A DNA stretch of 64,000 nt from Microbacterium testaceum. Lineage in GTDB: Bacteria; Actinomycetota; Actinomycetes; Actinomycetales; Microbacteriaceae. A program made the translations under genes and the position numbers. Shown here piece after piece: positions 44,980 to 52,907 of the stretch. The notes under the pieces were generated by a model. The model did not search any database, was not told the origin of the DNA, and saw nothing but the letters and a program-made list of their open reading frames with translations. Location: contig NZ_LDRU01000082.1 of assembly GCF_001476285.1 (NCBI RefSeq), positions 1 to 64,000 of the forward strand, in the 5' to 3' direction. How positions within the stretch are numbered: position 1 is the first letter of the stretch; each line of letters opens with the position of its first letter.

Positions 44980-46469
44980 CCATGACCTCTGGCCCCGCCC
45001 TCGTCTCCGCCGAACTCCTCGCGCTCGCCGCCGAAGACCCGCACCGCCCGGTGTTCCACTTCACCGCACCGGCGGGGTGGCTCAACGACCCGAATGGCCT
45101 CACCCAGCGCGGCGGCGAGTACCACCTCTTCTATCAGTTCAACCCCGATGCTCCCGTGCACCATCGCATCCAGTGGGGCCACGCGGTGAGTACCGATCTC
45201 GTCACCTGGCGCGACGTCCCGGTCGCTCTCACTCCGACGGAAGGCCCCGACGTCGACGGCTGCTGGTCGGGCGTGCTGGTGTACGACGGCGACGTGCCGA
45301 CCATCGTGTACTCGGGCAGACACGGCGACCGCGAGTTGCCGTGCATCGCGACAGGGTCCGACGATCTGCTCGTGTGGACCAAGGATGCCGGGAACCCCGT
45401 CATCGCGGCTCCCCCCGAGGGGTTGGAGGTCACCGCCTTCCGGGATCACTCCGTCTGGCGGGAGGGCGACGTCTGGCGCCAGTTGATCGGCTCCGGCATC
45501 CGGGGGCAGGGGGGAACGGCGTTCCTGTACGAGTCCCTCGACCTGAGGAGCTGGACGTATCTCGGCCCCCTCCTCGTCGGCGACGGCGCCGGCTCCGATC
45601 CGGCCGCACCGGACTGGACCGGCACGATGTGGGAGTGCGTCGACCTGTTCGCCCTCGGCGACGCGGACTCCGCACACCGCGACATCCTGGTCTTCTCCGC
45701 CTGGAACGAGGGCATCACCCACCATCCGCTGTACTGGTCCGGTCGGTACGAGGGCGAGCGCTTCACACCGGCGGCGCTGCACCGGCTCGACCTGGGCGGG
45801 CGGTACTTCTACGCGCCGCAGTCGTTCCTCGACGAGTCGGGCCGGCGGGTGATGTTCGGCTGGCTGCAGGAGGGGCGATCGGATGCCGCGGCGGTCGCCG
45901 CCGGATGGTCGGGGGTGATGTCGCTGCCGCGGCTGGTGACGCCGGCGCCGGACGGATCGCTTCATCAGCGGCCGGCGCCCGAGGTAGATGCTCTGCGCGC
46001 GGCGGAGGTCGCCGACCGCGCACTGACCCTCGGGGCAGAAGAGACCGAGGTCGCTCGCGGAGACGAGCTCGACATCGAGGCGCGATTGACCATCCCGGAG
46101 GGCGGTGTGGTCGCGATCGTCGTGCGCGCGTCGGACGACGACGCGGAACGCACGGTACTGCGGCTGCGTCGAACGGGCGACCGCGCAGAACTGAGCCTCG
46201 ATCGTTCTCGATCGAGTCTGAATGGCGACGTCGATGTCACTCCGCGCTCGGGCGAGGTTCCCGTGGATGCCGAGGGTGCCGTGGAGGTCCGTGTGCTCGT
46301 CGACCATTCGGCGGTGGAGGTCTTCGCGGGCGGAGTCCCGCTCACGACCCGCGTCTATCCGACGCGTGCGGATGCCCTCGGCATCCGGCTGTCCGGCGAG
46401 GGGGTCGCCGTCCACCTCCGTGCGTGGTCGATGCGTTCCGTCGCACGCGGAGCCGAGGGTGCGGAGTGA
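44976..46469 (+). CDS. Cytoplasmic GH32 beta-fructofuranosidase
   Basis: A 497-residue GH32 enzyme without a signal peptide. It carries the canonical motifs: WLNDPNG with the nucleophile Asp near residue 37, FRDHS in place of the usual FRDP (Asp retained, Pro changed to His) and a later MWECVDLFALG with the acid/base Glu. A beta-sandwich follows, with HSAVEVFAGG near the end as in invertases. It probably hydrolyses imported fructose oligomers or difructose anhydrides to fructose (inference). It is coupled to the ATPase gene upstream and overlaps the next GH32 gene (GTGA). Confidence 0.9.
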   Translation: MTMTSGPALVSAELLALAAEDPHRPVFHFTAPAGWLNDPNGLTQRGGEYHLFYQFNPDAPVHHRIQWGHAVSTDLVTWRDVPVALTPTEGPDVDGCWSGVLVYDGDVPTIVYSGRHGDRELPCIATGSDDLLVWTKDAGNPVIAAPPEGLEVTAFRDHSVWREGDVWRQLIGSGIRGQGGTAFLYESLDLRSWTYLGPLLVGDGAGSDPAAPDWTGTMWECVDLFALGDADSAHRDILVFSAWNEGITHHPLYWSGRYEGERFTPAALHRLDLGGRYFYAPQSFLDESGRRVMFGWLQEGRSDAAAVAAGWSGVMSLPRLVTPAPDGSLHQRPAPEVDALRAAEVADRALTLGAEETEVARGDELDIEARLTIPEGGVVAIVVRASDDDAERTVLRLRRTGDRAELSLDRSRSSLNGDVDVTPRSGEVPVDAEGAVEVRVLVDHSAVEVFAGGVPLTTRVYPTRADALGIRLSGEGVAVHLRAWSMRSVARGAEGAE

Positions 46470-47953
46470 ATCCTGACACGCAACCGCGCCCCGCGACGCG
46501 GCGCCCCGCCTTCCATTTCAGTGTTCCCGACAACTGGAAGAACGACCCACAGCGGCCGATCCACCTAGCGGGGGAGTACCTGTACTACTACCTCTACAAC
46601 GGCGACTACCTCGCCGGTGGTATCGGCACCTCGTGGCGATTGGCCACGACGCGTGACCACGTGGCGTTCGTCGACCGCGGGGTCGCGATTCCGAAGTTCT
46701 CGAACGGCAACGGTGACTGCTGGTCGGGCTCGCTGGTCGTCGATACCGGGGGCACGGCCGGATTCGGTGCAGGTGCGATCGTGGCCCTGGTCACCCAGGC
46801 CCGGGTGGACGCCGTGCCCGAGGGGCGCCAGGCGCAGTACCTCTGGTACTCCACCGACGGTGGCCGCTCGTTCCGCTCCGGCGGAGACGATCCCGTCCTG
46901 GACGTTCCGGGAATCCCGGACTTCCGCGATCCCAAGGTGATCTGGGACGCAGAGCGGGGGCGGTGGTTCCTCGCCCTCGCTGAGGGGGACCGGCTGGGGT
47001 TCTACGCCTCGACGGATCTGCGCACGTGGGACCGCGTCGGTGAGTTCGCCCGCGACGACCTGGGACTGCTCGAGTGCCCGGACATCTTCTCGATGACGGC
47101 CGACGACGGATCGACGACCTGGGTCCTCGGCGTCAGCGCTAACGCGAAGCACCGGGGTCTGCCCGCCACTTACGCCTACTGGACGGGCGCTTTCGACGGT
47201 CGTACGTTCGTCCCCGACGCCGAACAGCCGCGCTGGCTCGACTGGGGGTTCGACTTCTACGGTGCCGTGACCTATCCGCACCACGGCACCACGGGAGCGG
47301 AAGACCCGGGCCTGCGCCACGTGATCGGGTGGGCCAACTTCTGGGACTACCCGCACAACACCCCCACGATCGATACGGACGGGTACAACGGCGACGACAT
47401 GATCGTGCGCGATCTGAGACTCGTGCGAGATGAGCGCGGCTACCGGCTGATCTCCGCTCCCACCGCGGCGCTCGCCGACTACGTCACCACCACGCATCTC
47501 GTCGGAGACGTCGAGGTGTCCGCGCATGTCGATCTCGATGTCTCCGCCGTGGCCTATGACCTCGAGTGCGATGTGTCGTGGTCGGCATCGACGCAGGACG
47601 TCGGTGTGCAGGTCTGCCGCGCGCCGGGAGGAACCCGCTTCGTCGCGGCTGGCCTCGACGTGACCAAGGGGAGCGCGTACCTCGACCGGAGCTTCACCGC
47701 AAACCCCACCCGAGCCCGCAGTGAGGCGCCCTTCGACCCCACCGCCGGCTCCGTACGGCTGCGCGTGCTCGTGGACAGGACGAGCGTGGAGGTCTTCGTC
47801 GCGGATGGAGAGACCGTACAGTCGCACCGGGTGTTCCCGCTCAGCGGGGACGAGCGGATACGCCTGTACAGCAGCGGAGGAGCGGCCGTTTTCCGTGACG
47901 TCACCGTCCGCGAGCTGGAGGTCGGGCCGCGACGCGACGGGGGTGCGGGCTGA
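46466..47953 (+). CDS. Cytoplasmic GH32 enzyme of the WKNDP type
   Basis: A 495-residue GH32 protein without a signal peptide, more similar to the catalytic part of the secreted enzyme at 35571 than to its upstream neighbour. It has NWKNDPQRP with the nucleophile Asp near 28, DFRDPK, and LECPD with the acid/base Glu; then a beta-sandwich with TSVEVFVADGE near the end. Having an intracellular version of the secreted levan-type enzyme suggests that the imported compound is still processed inside, possibly a difructose anhydride or branched oligomer. It is the last gene of the operon and converges on tRNA-Lys. No terminator is evident. Confidence 0.85.
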   Translation: MNPDTQPRPATRRPAFHFSVPDNWKNDPQRPIHLAGEYLYYYLYNGDYLAGGIGTSWRLATTRDHVAFVDRGVAIPKFSNGNGDCWSGSLVVDTGGTAGFGAGAIVALVTQARVDAVPEGRQAQYLWYSTDGGRSFRSGGDDPVLDVPGIPDFRDPKVIWDAERGRWFLALAEGDRLGFYASTDLRTWDRVGEFARDDLGLLECPDIFSMTADDGSTTWVLGVSANAKHRGLPATYAYWTGAFDGRTFVPDAEQPRWLDWGFDFYGAVTYPHHGTTGAEDPGLRHVIGWANFWDYPHNTPTIDTDGYNGDDMIVRDLRLVRDERGYRLISAPTAALADYVTTTHLVGDVEVSAHVDLDVSAVAYDLECDVSWSASTQDVGVQVCRAPGGTRFVAAGLDVTKGSAYLDRSFTANPTRARSEAPFDPTAGSVRLRVLVDRTSVEVFVADGETVQSHRVFPLSGDERIRLYSSGGAAVFRDVTVRELEVGPRRDGGAG

Positions 47954-47997
47954 GGAGAGATCGCGATTCCCGAACTTCTCCGTTCAGTTCGGAATCA

Positions 47998-48073
47998 TGG
48001 TGGGCCCGGAGGGGCTCGAACCCTCGACCCGCGGATTAAAAGTCCGATGCTCTGCCAACTGAGCTACAGGCCC
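47998..48073 (-). tRNA. tRNA-Lys (TTT)
   Basis: On the minus strand: acceptor GGGCCTG with CGGGCCC (one G-U pair), D-arm with AGCTCAGTTGGCAGAGC, anticodon loop CTTTTAA giving anticodon TTT, T-arm with GGTTCGAGCC, discriminator A, and CCA encoded at 47998-48000. Its 3' end faces the end of the fructan operon. Confidence 0.97.
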
Positions 48074-48111
48074 TCGGTCCCAGCCTAGCGGGCGCGGCGG
48101 GGGTGCCGTGC

Positions 48112-49116
48112 TCACCTGCGAGAGCGGGCGACGATCCAGAACAGGTACGCACCACCCACCGCCGCGGTCAGCAGACCGACGGGGATCTGCAGGGGAGCGA
48201 GCGCGCGCTGGGCGACGACGTCGGCCACGATCAGCACGACGGCCCCCGTGAGGGCGGATCCGACGAGGGGGATGCCGCTCGTCCCCATTGCGCGACGAGC
48301 CAGCTGCGGTGCGGTGAGGGCGACGAAGCCGATCGGGCCCGCGACCGCTGTCGCCGTTCCGGTCAGGAGCGCGGCGACCACCACGAGCGCGAGGCGCGCG
48401 CGACCGGTGCGGACGCCCAGCGACCGCGCGGTGTCGTCGTCGAGCTCAAGGGCGCGATAGTCGCGACGGAGCGCGACCAGCGCGGCGCTGAGCACGCCGA
48501 GTGAGGCGAGGAGCAGCACGACGTCATTCGCGGAGGTGGCGGCGAGACTTCCGTGGAGCCACTGCGTCGCGTTGCGCGCGACGTCGAGCGGAGCGCGCGT
48601 GAGCAGGTAGTCGTTGACCGCGGCCAGGAGGGTCGTCAGGGCGATGCCGGCGAGGATCGTTCGCTCCCGCGAGATCCCGACGCTGCGGGCGATCGCCATG
48701 ACGACGATGACGGTGAGCAGCCCTCCCGTCCACGCGCCGATCGCGGGAGAGGGGGGAGGAGTGATCAGGGTCAGCCCGATGAGCGCCCCGGTCGCCGAAC
48801 CGGCGGTGAAGCCGACGATGTCGGGACTGGCGATCGGGTTGCGCGCCAGGGTCTGGAAGACCGCCCCGGCCAGACCCAGGGCGGCCCCGATGAGAAGCGC
48901 GGCAATGAGGCGTGGCATCCGCATGCCCATGACGACGACAGTGGTTCGTGAATCGGCGCCGCCGGATAGAGCGGATGCCACATCCCCGAGCGATGCGTGG
49001 AACGAACCCGTCGTGAGCCCGATGCCGGCTGCGGCCACGGCGACGACGATCAGGATCGCCGTGACCGCGAGCGTGCGTCGATGTCGTGACAGCCGGGTCC
49101 GCGAGGGCGCGCTCAT
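48112..49116 (-). CDS. Iron-siderophore ABC importer permease (FecCD family), second subunit
   Basis: A 334-residue inner-membrane permease with about nine or ten helices. It has the FecCD signatures LRMPRLIAALLIGAALGLAGAVFQTLARNPIASPDI-type segment (split here by position: RMPRLIAALL near 66, LARNPIASPDIVGF near 92) and the late GPIGFVALTAPQLARR coupling motif. It overlaps the first permease by 4 bases (ATGA). A tRNA-Lys follows it directly; no FecE/FepC-type ATPase gene is present, so the importer must borrow one encoded elsewhere. Confidence 0.93.
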   Translation of the reverse strand: MSAPSRTRLSRHRRTLAVTAILIVVAVAAAGIGLTTGSFHASLGDVASALSGGADSRTTVVVMGMRMPRLIAALLIGAALGLAGAVFQTLARNPIASPDIVGFTAGSATGALIGLTLITPPPSPAIGAWTGGLLTVIVVMAIARSVGISRERTILAGIALTTLLAAVNDYLLTRAPLDVARNATQWLHGSLAATSANDVVLLLASLGVLSAALVALRRDYRALELDDDTARSLGVRTGRARLALVVVAALLTGTATAVAGPIGFVALTAPQLARRAMGTSGIPLVGSALTGAVVLIVADVVAQRALAPLQIPVGLLTAAVGGAYLFWIVARSRR

Positions 49117-50162
49117 CGGGTTCTCCGCAGGATCAGCCAGAGGAGGAGCGGAGCGCCGAGGAAGGCGGCGACGATACCCGCCTCGACTTCGCCGGGGAGG
49201 GCGATGACGCGCCCCACGATGTCGCTCGCGAGCGTCAGTGCGGCACCTGTCACGGCCGCGAGCGGAAGGGAGACGGGGACGGATCCGCCGACGGCCCCGC
49301 GGACGGCGTGCGCGACGAGCAGACCGATGAAGGCGAGCGGCCCCGCCGCCGAGGTCGCGGTGGCGCAGAGCACGGTGATCGCCGCGCCCGAGGCGATCGT
49401 CACGAGGGCGGGGGAGACCCCGAGGGATCGGGCCAGATCCCGTCCCAGCTGGAGGTGGTCGAGGCCTCGTGCGACGACGGCGGCGAGCGCCATCCCGACG
49501 ATGGCGAACGGAAGCAGCTGCGCCGAGACGTCGGCATCCCTCCGTTCGAACGAGCCGACCGCCCAGAATCGGAACGACTCGAACGTGGTGTCATCAGCGA
49601 GGGTGATGATGCCGACGATGGCGCTGAGGCAGGCGCTCAGGGCGACGCCGGCGAGGATCAGACCGACGGTGTCGTTGCGCCGGTCGGGCCGTGCGGCGGC
49701 GTTCACGAGCAGGGCGGCTCCGCCCGCCCCGGCGAACGCGAACCAGACATAGCCGCTGGCGGTCCCCACTCCGAAGGCGGCGATCGCGACGACCACGCCG
49801 AGCGCGGCACCCGCGTTCACCCCGAGAAGCCCGGGGTCGGCGAGCGGATTCCGGGTGAGCGCCTGCATGAGGACGCCGGCGACACCCAGGCACGCTCCCG
49901 CGAGCAGGGCCGTGAGGGTGCGCGGCACACGGAGCTCGTGGACGATGACGCCGACGGTATCCCGGCGTTCCGAGAACAGGGCGGACAGCACGTCCACGGG
50001 GGCGAGGGCCCGCGATCCGACGGCGAGGCTCGCGACGACGAGGACCGCAAGAAGAGCGGAGACCGCGACGATCAGCACGATCGCGCGAGAGCGCGCCGAA
50101 CGACGACGCGAGTCCAGCTGTGCCGCAATCCCCGGTGAGCTGGCAGCGGCCGAATCGAGCAC
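49113..50162 (-). CDS. Iron-siderophore ABC importer permease (FecCD family), first subunit
   Basis: A 349-residue permease of the same family as its downstream partner: LRVPRTLTALLAGACLGVAG near 78-97, LTRNPLADPGLLGVNAGA near 102-119 and the coupling segment GPLAFIGLLVAHAVR. It starts at GTG 50162 with no ribosome site and the DtxR-like box directly against the start codon, so the message may be leaderless or nearly so. It is divergent to the binding protein gene at 50186 and shares its iron-responsive control region. Confidence 0.92.
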   Translation of the reverse strand: MLDSAAASSPGIAAQLDSRRRSARSRAIVLIVAVSALLAVLVVASLAVGSRALAPVDVLSALFSERRDTVGVIVHELRVPRTLTALLAGACLGVAGVLMQALTRNPLADPGLLGVNAGAALGVVVAIAAFGVGTASGYVWFAFAGAGGAALLVNAAARPDRRNDTVGLILAGVALSACLSAIVGIITLADDTTFESFRFWAVGSFERRDADVSAQLLPFAIVGMALAAVVARGLDHLQLGRDLARSLGVSPALVTIASGAAITVLCATATSAAGPLAFIGLLVAHAVRGAVGGSVPVSLPLAAVTGAALTLASDIVGRVIALPGEVEAGIVAAFLGAPLLLWLILRRTR

Positions 50163-50181
50163 AAAGGTAAGGGTATCCTAA
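50163..50181. promoter_or_regulatory. DtxR/IdeR-type iron box between divergent importer genes
   Basis: AAAGGTAAGGGTATCCTAA matches 14 of 19 positions of the DtxR/IdeR consensus TTAGGTTAGGCTAACCTAA, with the conserved AGGT and CCTAA arms. It fills almost all of the 23-base gap between the two start codons, so bound repressor would shut off both the permease operon and the binding protein gene when iron is plentiful. Confidence 0.85.
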
Positions 50182-50185
50182 CCGT

Positions 50186-51238
50186 GTGACCCTCTTTCGT
50201 TTCTCGTCTCCGCACATCCGTCATCGTCCTCGACGAGCGGTCCTCGCCCTCGGGGCGGCCCTCGCCCTCGTACTCAGCGGCTGCGCCGGGGCCGGCGCAC
50301 CGTCATCGACGGTCGACGCCGAGGCGGGGGCCACCGGCACCTGGGTGGTCTCGCGCGATCTGGAGCCCGGCATGGGTTCGAGCGAGGCCGACGGCGTCTT
50401 CCCGCGCGAGGTGACCCACTTCGGCGGGGTCACTTCGATCACCGCGAAGCCGACGCGCATCGCCGTCGTCTCGACCGGTCAACTGGACGTCCTCTTGGCT
50501 CTCGGAACCGTGCCGGTCGCGGCGACGCGCGCCGAGAACAGCGGCCTCGTTCCCCAGTACCTCCAGGACGCCTTCCCCGACGAGGCGGCGCCGCTCGCCG
50601 CGATGGCCGACATCGGCAAGCGGACGGAGCCCGACCTCGAGGCCATCGCCCAAGCCGACCCCGACCTGATCCTCATAAACTCCACGCGGGGGACCGAGCT
50701 GTACGACGCGCTCTCCGCCATCGCCCCCACCGTGCTCACCAAGGGCAACGGCGTGAACTGGAAGAGCGACTTCCTGCTCATCGCGGACGCCCTCGGTCAA
50801 GAGGGGGAGGCGCGCGGCATCCTGGATTCACTCCAGACGGACAGCGCGACGTTCGCCGAGACGCACGCGGCGGGGGAGCCGACGGTCTCGTTCCTGCAGT
50901 CCACCGGGGACCGCACGCGCATCATGGGGGTGCCCTCGTTCGCCGGGGGAATCGCCGAAGACCTCGGTCTCGGGCGACCGGCCTCTCAGCAGTTCGATGA
51001 CACGTCGCAGGACATCAGCGCCGAGCAAATCGATCTGGCCGATGCCGACCACGTGTTCTACGCCGGGATCGGCGAGGGGACGGCCTTCATCGAGGATGCG
51101 CCGCTGTGGAAGACACTCGGCGCCGTTGCCGACGGCCGTGCCGTCGCGGTCGATTACGACCCCTGGTTCACCAACGCCGGGCCTGTCGCCGCACGCCTCG
51201 TTCAGGATGAGATCGTGCGCGCGGTGGACGGCGACTGA
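50186..51238 (+). CDS. Iron-siderophore-binding lipoprotein
   Basis: A 350-residue periplasmic-binding-protein-like lipoprotein with lipobox LSGC placing the lipidated Cys at 33. The two-lobe FepB/FhuD-type fold is indicated by RIAVVSTGQLDVLLALGTVPVAA, then DLEAIAQADPDLILINS and the long helix linker. It binds a ferric siderophore, of unknown type, for the divergent permeases. The GTG start lies 4 bases after the iron box; no ribosome site is visible. A 16-bp terminator follows. Confidence 0.92.
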   Translation: MTLFRFSSPHIRHRPRRAVLALGAALALVLSGCAGAGAPSSTVDAEAGATGTWVVSRDLEPGMGSSEADGVFPREVTHFGGVTSITAKPTRIAVVSTGQLDVLLALGTVPVAATRAENSGLVPQYLQDAFPDEAAPLAAMADIGKRTEPDLEAIAQADPDLILINSTRGTELYDALSAIAPTVLTKGNGVNWKSDFLLIADALGQEGEARGILDSLQTDSATFAETHAAGEPTVSFLQSTGDRTRIMGVPSFAGGIAEDLGLGRPASQQFDDTSQDISAEQIDLADADHVFYAGIGEGTAFIEDAPLWKTLGAVADGRAVAVDYDPWFTNAGPVAARLVQDEIVRAVDGD

Positions 51239-51251
51239 CCGGCACGAAAGA

Positions 51252-51290
51252 GCGAGCGCCGGACCCCCTCGCCTGGGGTCCGGCGCTCGC
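51252..51290. terminator. Convergent terminator between siderophore-binding and fasciclin genes
   Basis: A perfect 16-bp stem (51252-51267 with 51275-51290) with a 7-base loop lies between two converging genes, 13 bases after one stop and 37 bases after the other. It can serve both strands. Confidence 0.85.
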
Positions 51291-51327
51291 CGTCAGATCC
51301 GATCCGAGGATCGGCCGGGTGCGTGAC

Positions 51328-51999
51328 TTACGCAGCCGGGGGCATCAGCACCGTGTCGATGAGGTACACGGTCGCGTTGGCGGTCTTCACGCCACCGCAG
51401 ATCACCTTGGCGTCGTTGACCATGAGGTTGTCGCCCGAGCCCGAGACGGTGACGTCCTGTCCCTCGACCGTGGCGTGGGTGCCGTCGATCTCGGACGGGC
51501 TGAGCTGACCGGCGACCACGTGGTACGTGAGGATCTTGCTCAGCGTGGCGCTGTCGGTCTTGAGGCCGTCGACGGTCGCGGCGGGGATCTTGGCGAACGC
51601 GTCGTCGACCGGAGCGAACACGGTGAACTCGCCGCCGTTGAGCGTGTCGACCAGGTTCACGTCGGGGTTCAGCTGGCCGCTGACGGCGGCGGTGAGCGTC
51701 TTCAGCAGCGGGTTGTTCGAGGCGGCGGTCGCGACCGGGTCAGCGGCCATGCCTTCGACCGAACCGGCGCCCGAGGGGACGGCGGCGGCGTAGTCGGCGC
51801 AACCGGGGCCGACGAGGTCGGACGCAGCGTCCATCGAGCCCGAGGAGGCCGAGGGCGACGCTGCCATCGAGGGGGCGCTGCTGGTCTCTTCGCTCATGGA
51901 ACCACCCGAGGTGGTGCCACCCGAGCAGGCGGTGAGAGCGAAGGCCGAACCCAGAACGAGGGCGAGACCAGCAACGACAGGCTTCTTGTTGGTGAGCAT
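51328..51999 (-). CDS. Fasciclin-domain secreted lipoprotein (MPT70/MPT83-like)
   Basis: A 223-residue exported protein: lipobox ALTAC with Cys25, a Ser/Met/Ala-rich linker (26-60), then one FAS1 domain with its two conserved blocks ([18 protein letters not shown] and the [10 protein letters not shown] motif). Two cysteines near GPGCADYAA and VICGGV could form a disulfide. GGAGGA lies 7 bases before ATG 51999. The adjacent ECF sigma factor and anti-sigma factor match the sigK-rskA-mpt70/mpt83 arrangement of mycobacteria, so this is probably a target of that sigma factor. Confidence 0.92.
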   Translation of the reverse strand: MLTNKKPVVAGLALVLGSAFALTACSGGTTSGGSMSEETSSAPSMAASPSASSGSMDAASDLVGPGCADYAAAVPSGAGSVEGMAADPVATAASNNPLLKTLTAAVSGQLNPDVNLVDTLNGGEFTVFAPVDDAFAKIPAATVDGLKTDSATLSKILTYHVVAGQLSPSEIDGTHATVEGQDVTVSGSGDNLMVNDAKVICGGVKTANATVYLIDTVLMPPAA

Positions 52000-52316
52000 G
52001 ACATTCCTCCGAAATCGTTCGGATCGCATTCACGATCCGTCAGGGACACCCCGGTGCGGGTGGTTCGCCGTGGAGCGGCTTACACGGGGTCTTCGGGACC
52101 CCAGGGCGATCGGATTGGCGTCGAGGCGGAATTCGTTCTCGAACGAGAGACTCCGAGATGGAAAACCCCAGGTGAGAGGCGAGGAAATATTCTGAGGAAT
52201 ATTTTCTATCAGCTCGGAAGAAGGTCGATCCGCGCGCATAACGGTTCCGTACCCGATGTCCCGACGCGCGGCCACCCGGTCGGGTCGCGTCGTCGACATA
52301 AGAGAGGATGGATGCC
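52000..52316. promoter_or_regulatory. Divergent control region between fasciclin and sigK-like genes
   Basis: This 317-base gap should hold the promoters of both divergent genes. Around 52178-52208 it is AT-rich with a repeated GAGGAA-ATATT element, unlike the flanking DNA. I could not find a convincing pair of ECF-type -35/-10 elements for either side. No gene is seen. Confidence 0.4.
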
Positions 52317-52907
52317 ATGGTGATCGACGGCTTCGACCTGCCCGACGAGGGCTCGGATCGCGCCGACCACGTGGGCGATCTCATCCAGCGCGTCGCGACG
52401 GGCGACCGGGATGCGTTCGCCGAACTGTACGACGCGCTGTCGCCTCGGGCTTTCGGTCTCATCCTCCGGGTGCTCGTCGACCGGGCCCAGAGCGAAGAGG
52501 TGCTCCAGGAGGTCTTCCTGGAAGTGTGGCAATCCGCTGCGCGCTTCACTCCGAAGAGAGGCCAGGGAAGATCGTGGGTCCTCACGATCGCACACCGGAG
52601 GGCGGTGGACCGCGTGCGGTCCGCGCAGTCCAGTGTCGATCGAGATGTGCGCGCGGGCTTCCGCGATATGGACGTTGCCTATGACAACGTCGCCGAGAAA
52701 GTCGAGATGAAGATCGAGGGGAGACGCGTCGTCGATGCACTGGCGGCGCTTCCCGAGGCCCAGAAAGAAGCGCTCACGTTGGCCTACTTCGGTGGATACA
52801 GCCAGAGTGAGATCGCTACTCTCGTCGGTGCGCCCCTCGGGACCGTCAAGACGAGAATGCGTGACGGTTTGTCACGCTTGAGGATGGAAATGGGGGTGGA
52901 CAAGTGA
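52317..52907 (+). CDS. sigK: ECF sigma factor, SigK-like
   Basis: A 196-residue RNA polymerase sigma factor with region 2 (DAFAELYDALSPRAFGLILRVLVDRAQSEEVLQEVFLEVW, split across residues about 32-70, including the RPRY-like ILRVLVDR core) and region 4 (LPEAQKEALTLAYFGGYSQSEIATLVGAPLGTVKTR near 147-182). ATG 52317 is preferred, since GAGAGG lies 9 bases upstream; ATG 52308 abuts that site. It overlaps the anti-sigma gene by 4 bases. Locus order (fasciclin divergent, sigma, anti-sigma) supports SigK. Transcription is probably autoregulated. Confidence 0.9.
   Translation: MVIDGFDLPDEGSDRADHVGDLIQRVATGDRDAFAELYDALSPRAFGLILRVLVDRAQSEEVLQEVFLEVWQSAARFTPKRGQGRSWVLTIAHRRAVDRVRSAQSSVDRDVRAGFRDMDVAYDNVAEKVEMKIEGRRVVDALAALPEAQKEALTLAYFGGYSQSEIATLVGAPLGTVKTRMRDGLSRLRMEMGVDK

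Noticed and set aside
34324-48073. Fructan cluster as a genomic island integrated at tRNA-Lys
   Set aside because: The tRNA 3' end faces the cluster, but I see no integrase, no second copy of the tRNA end as an attachment repeat, and no change in codon use within the cluster.
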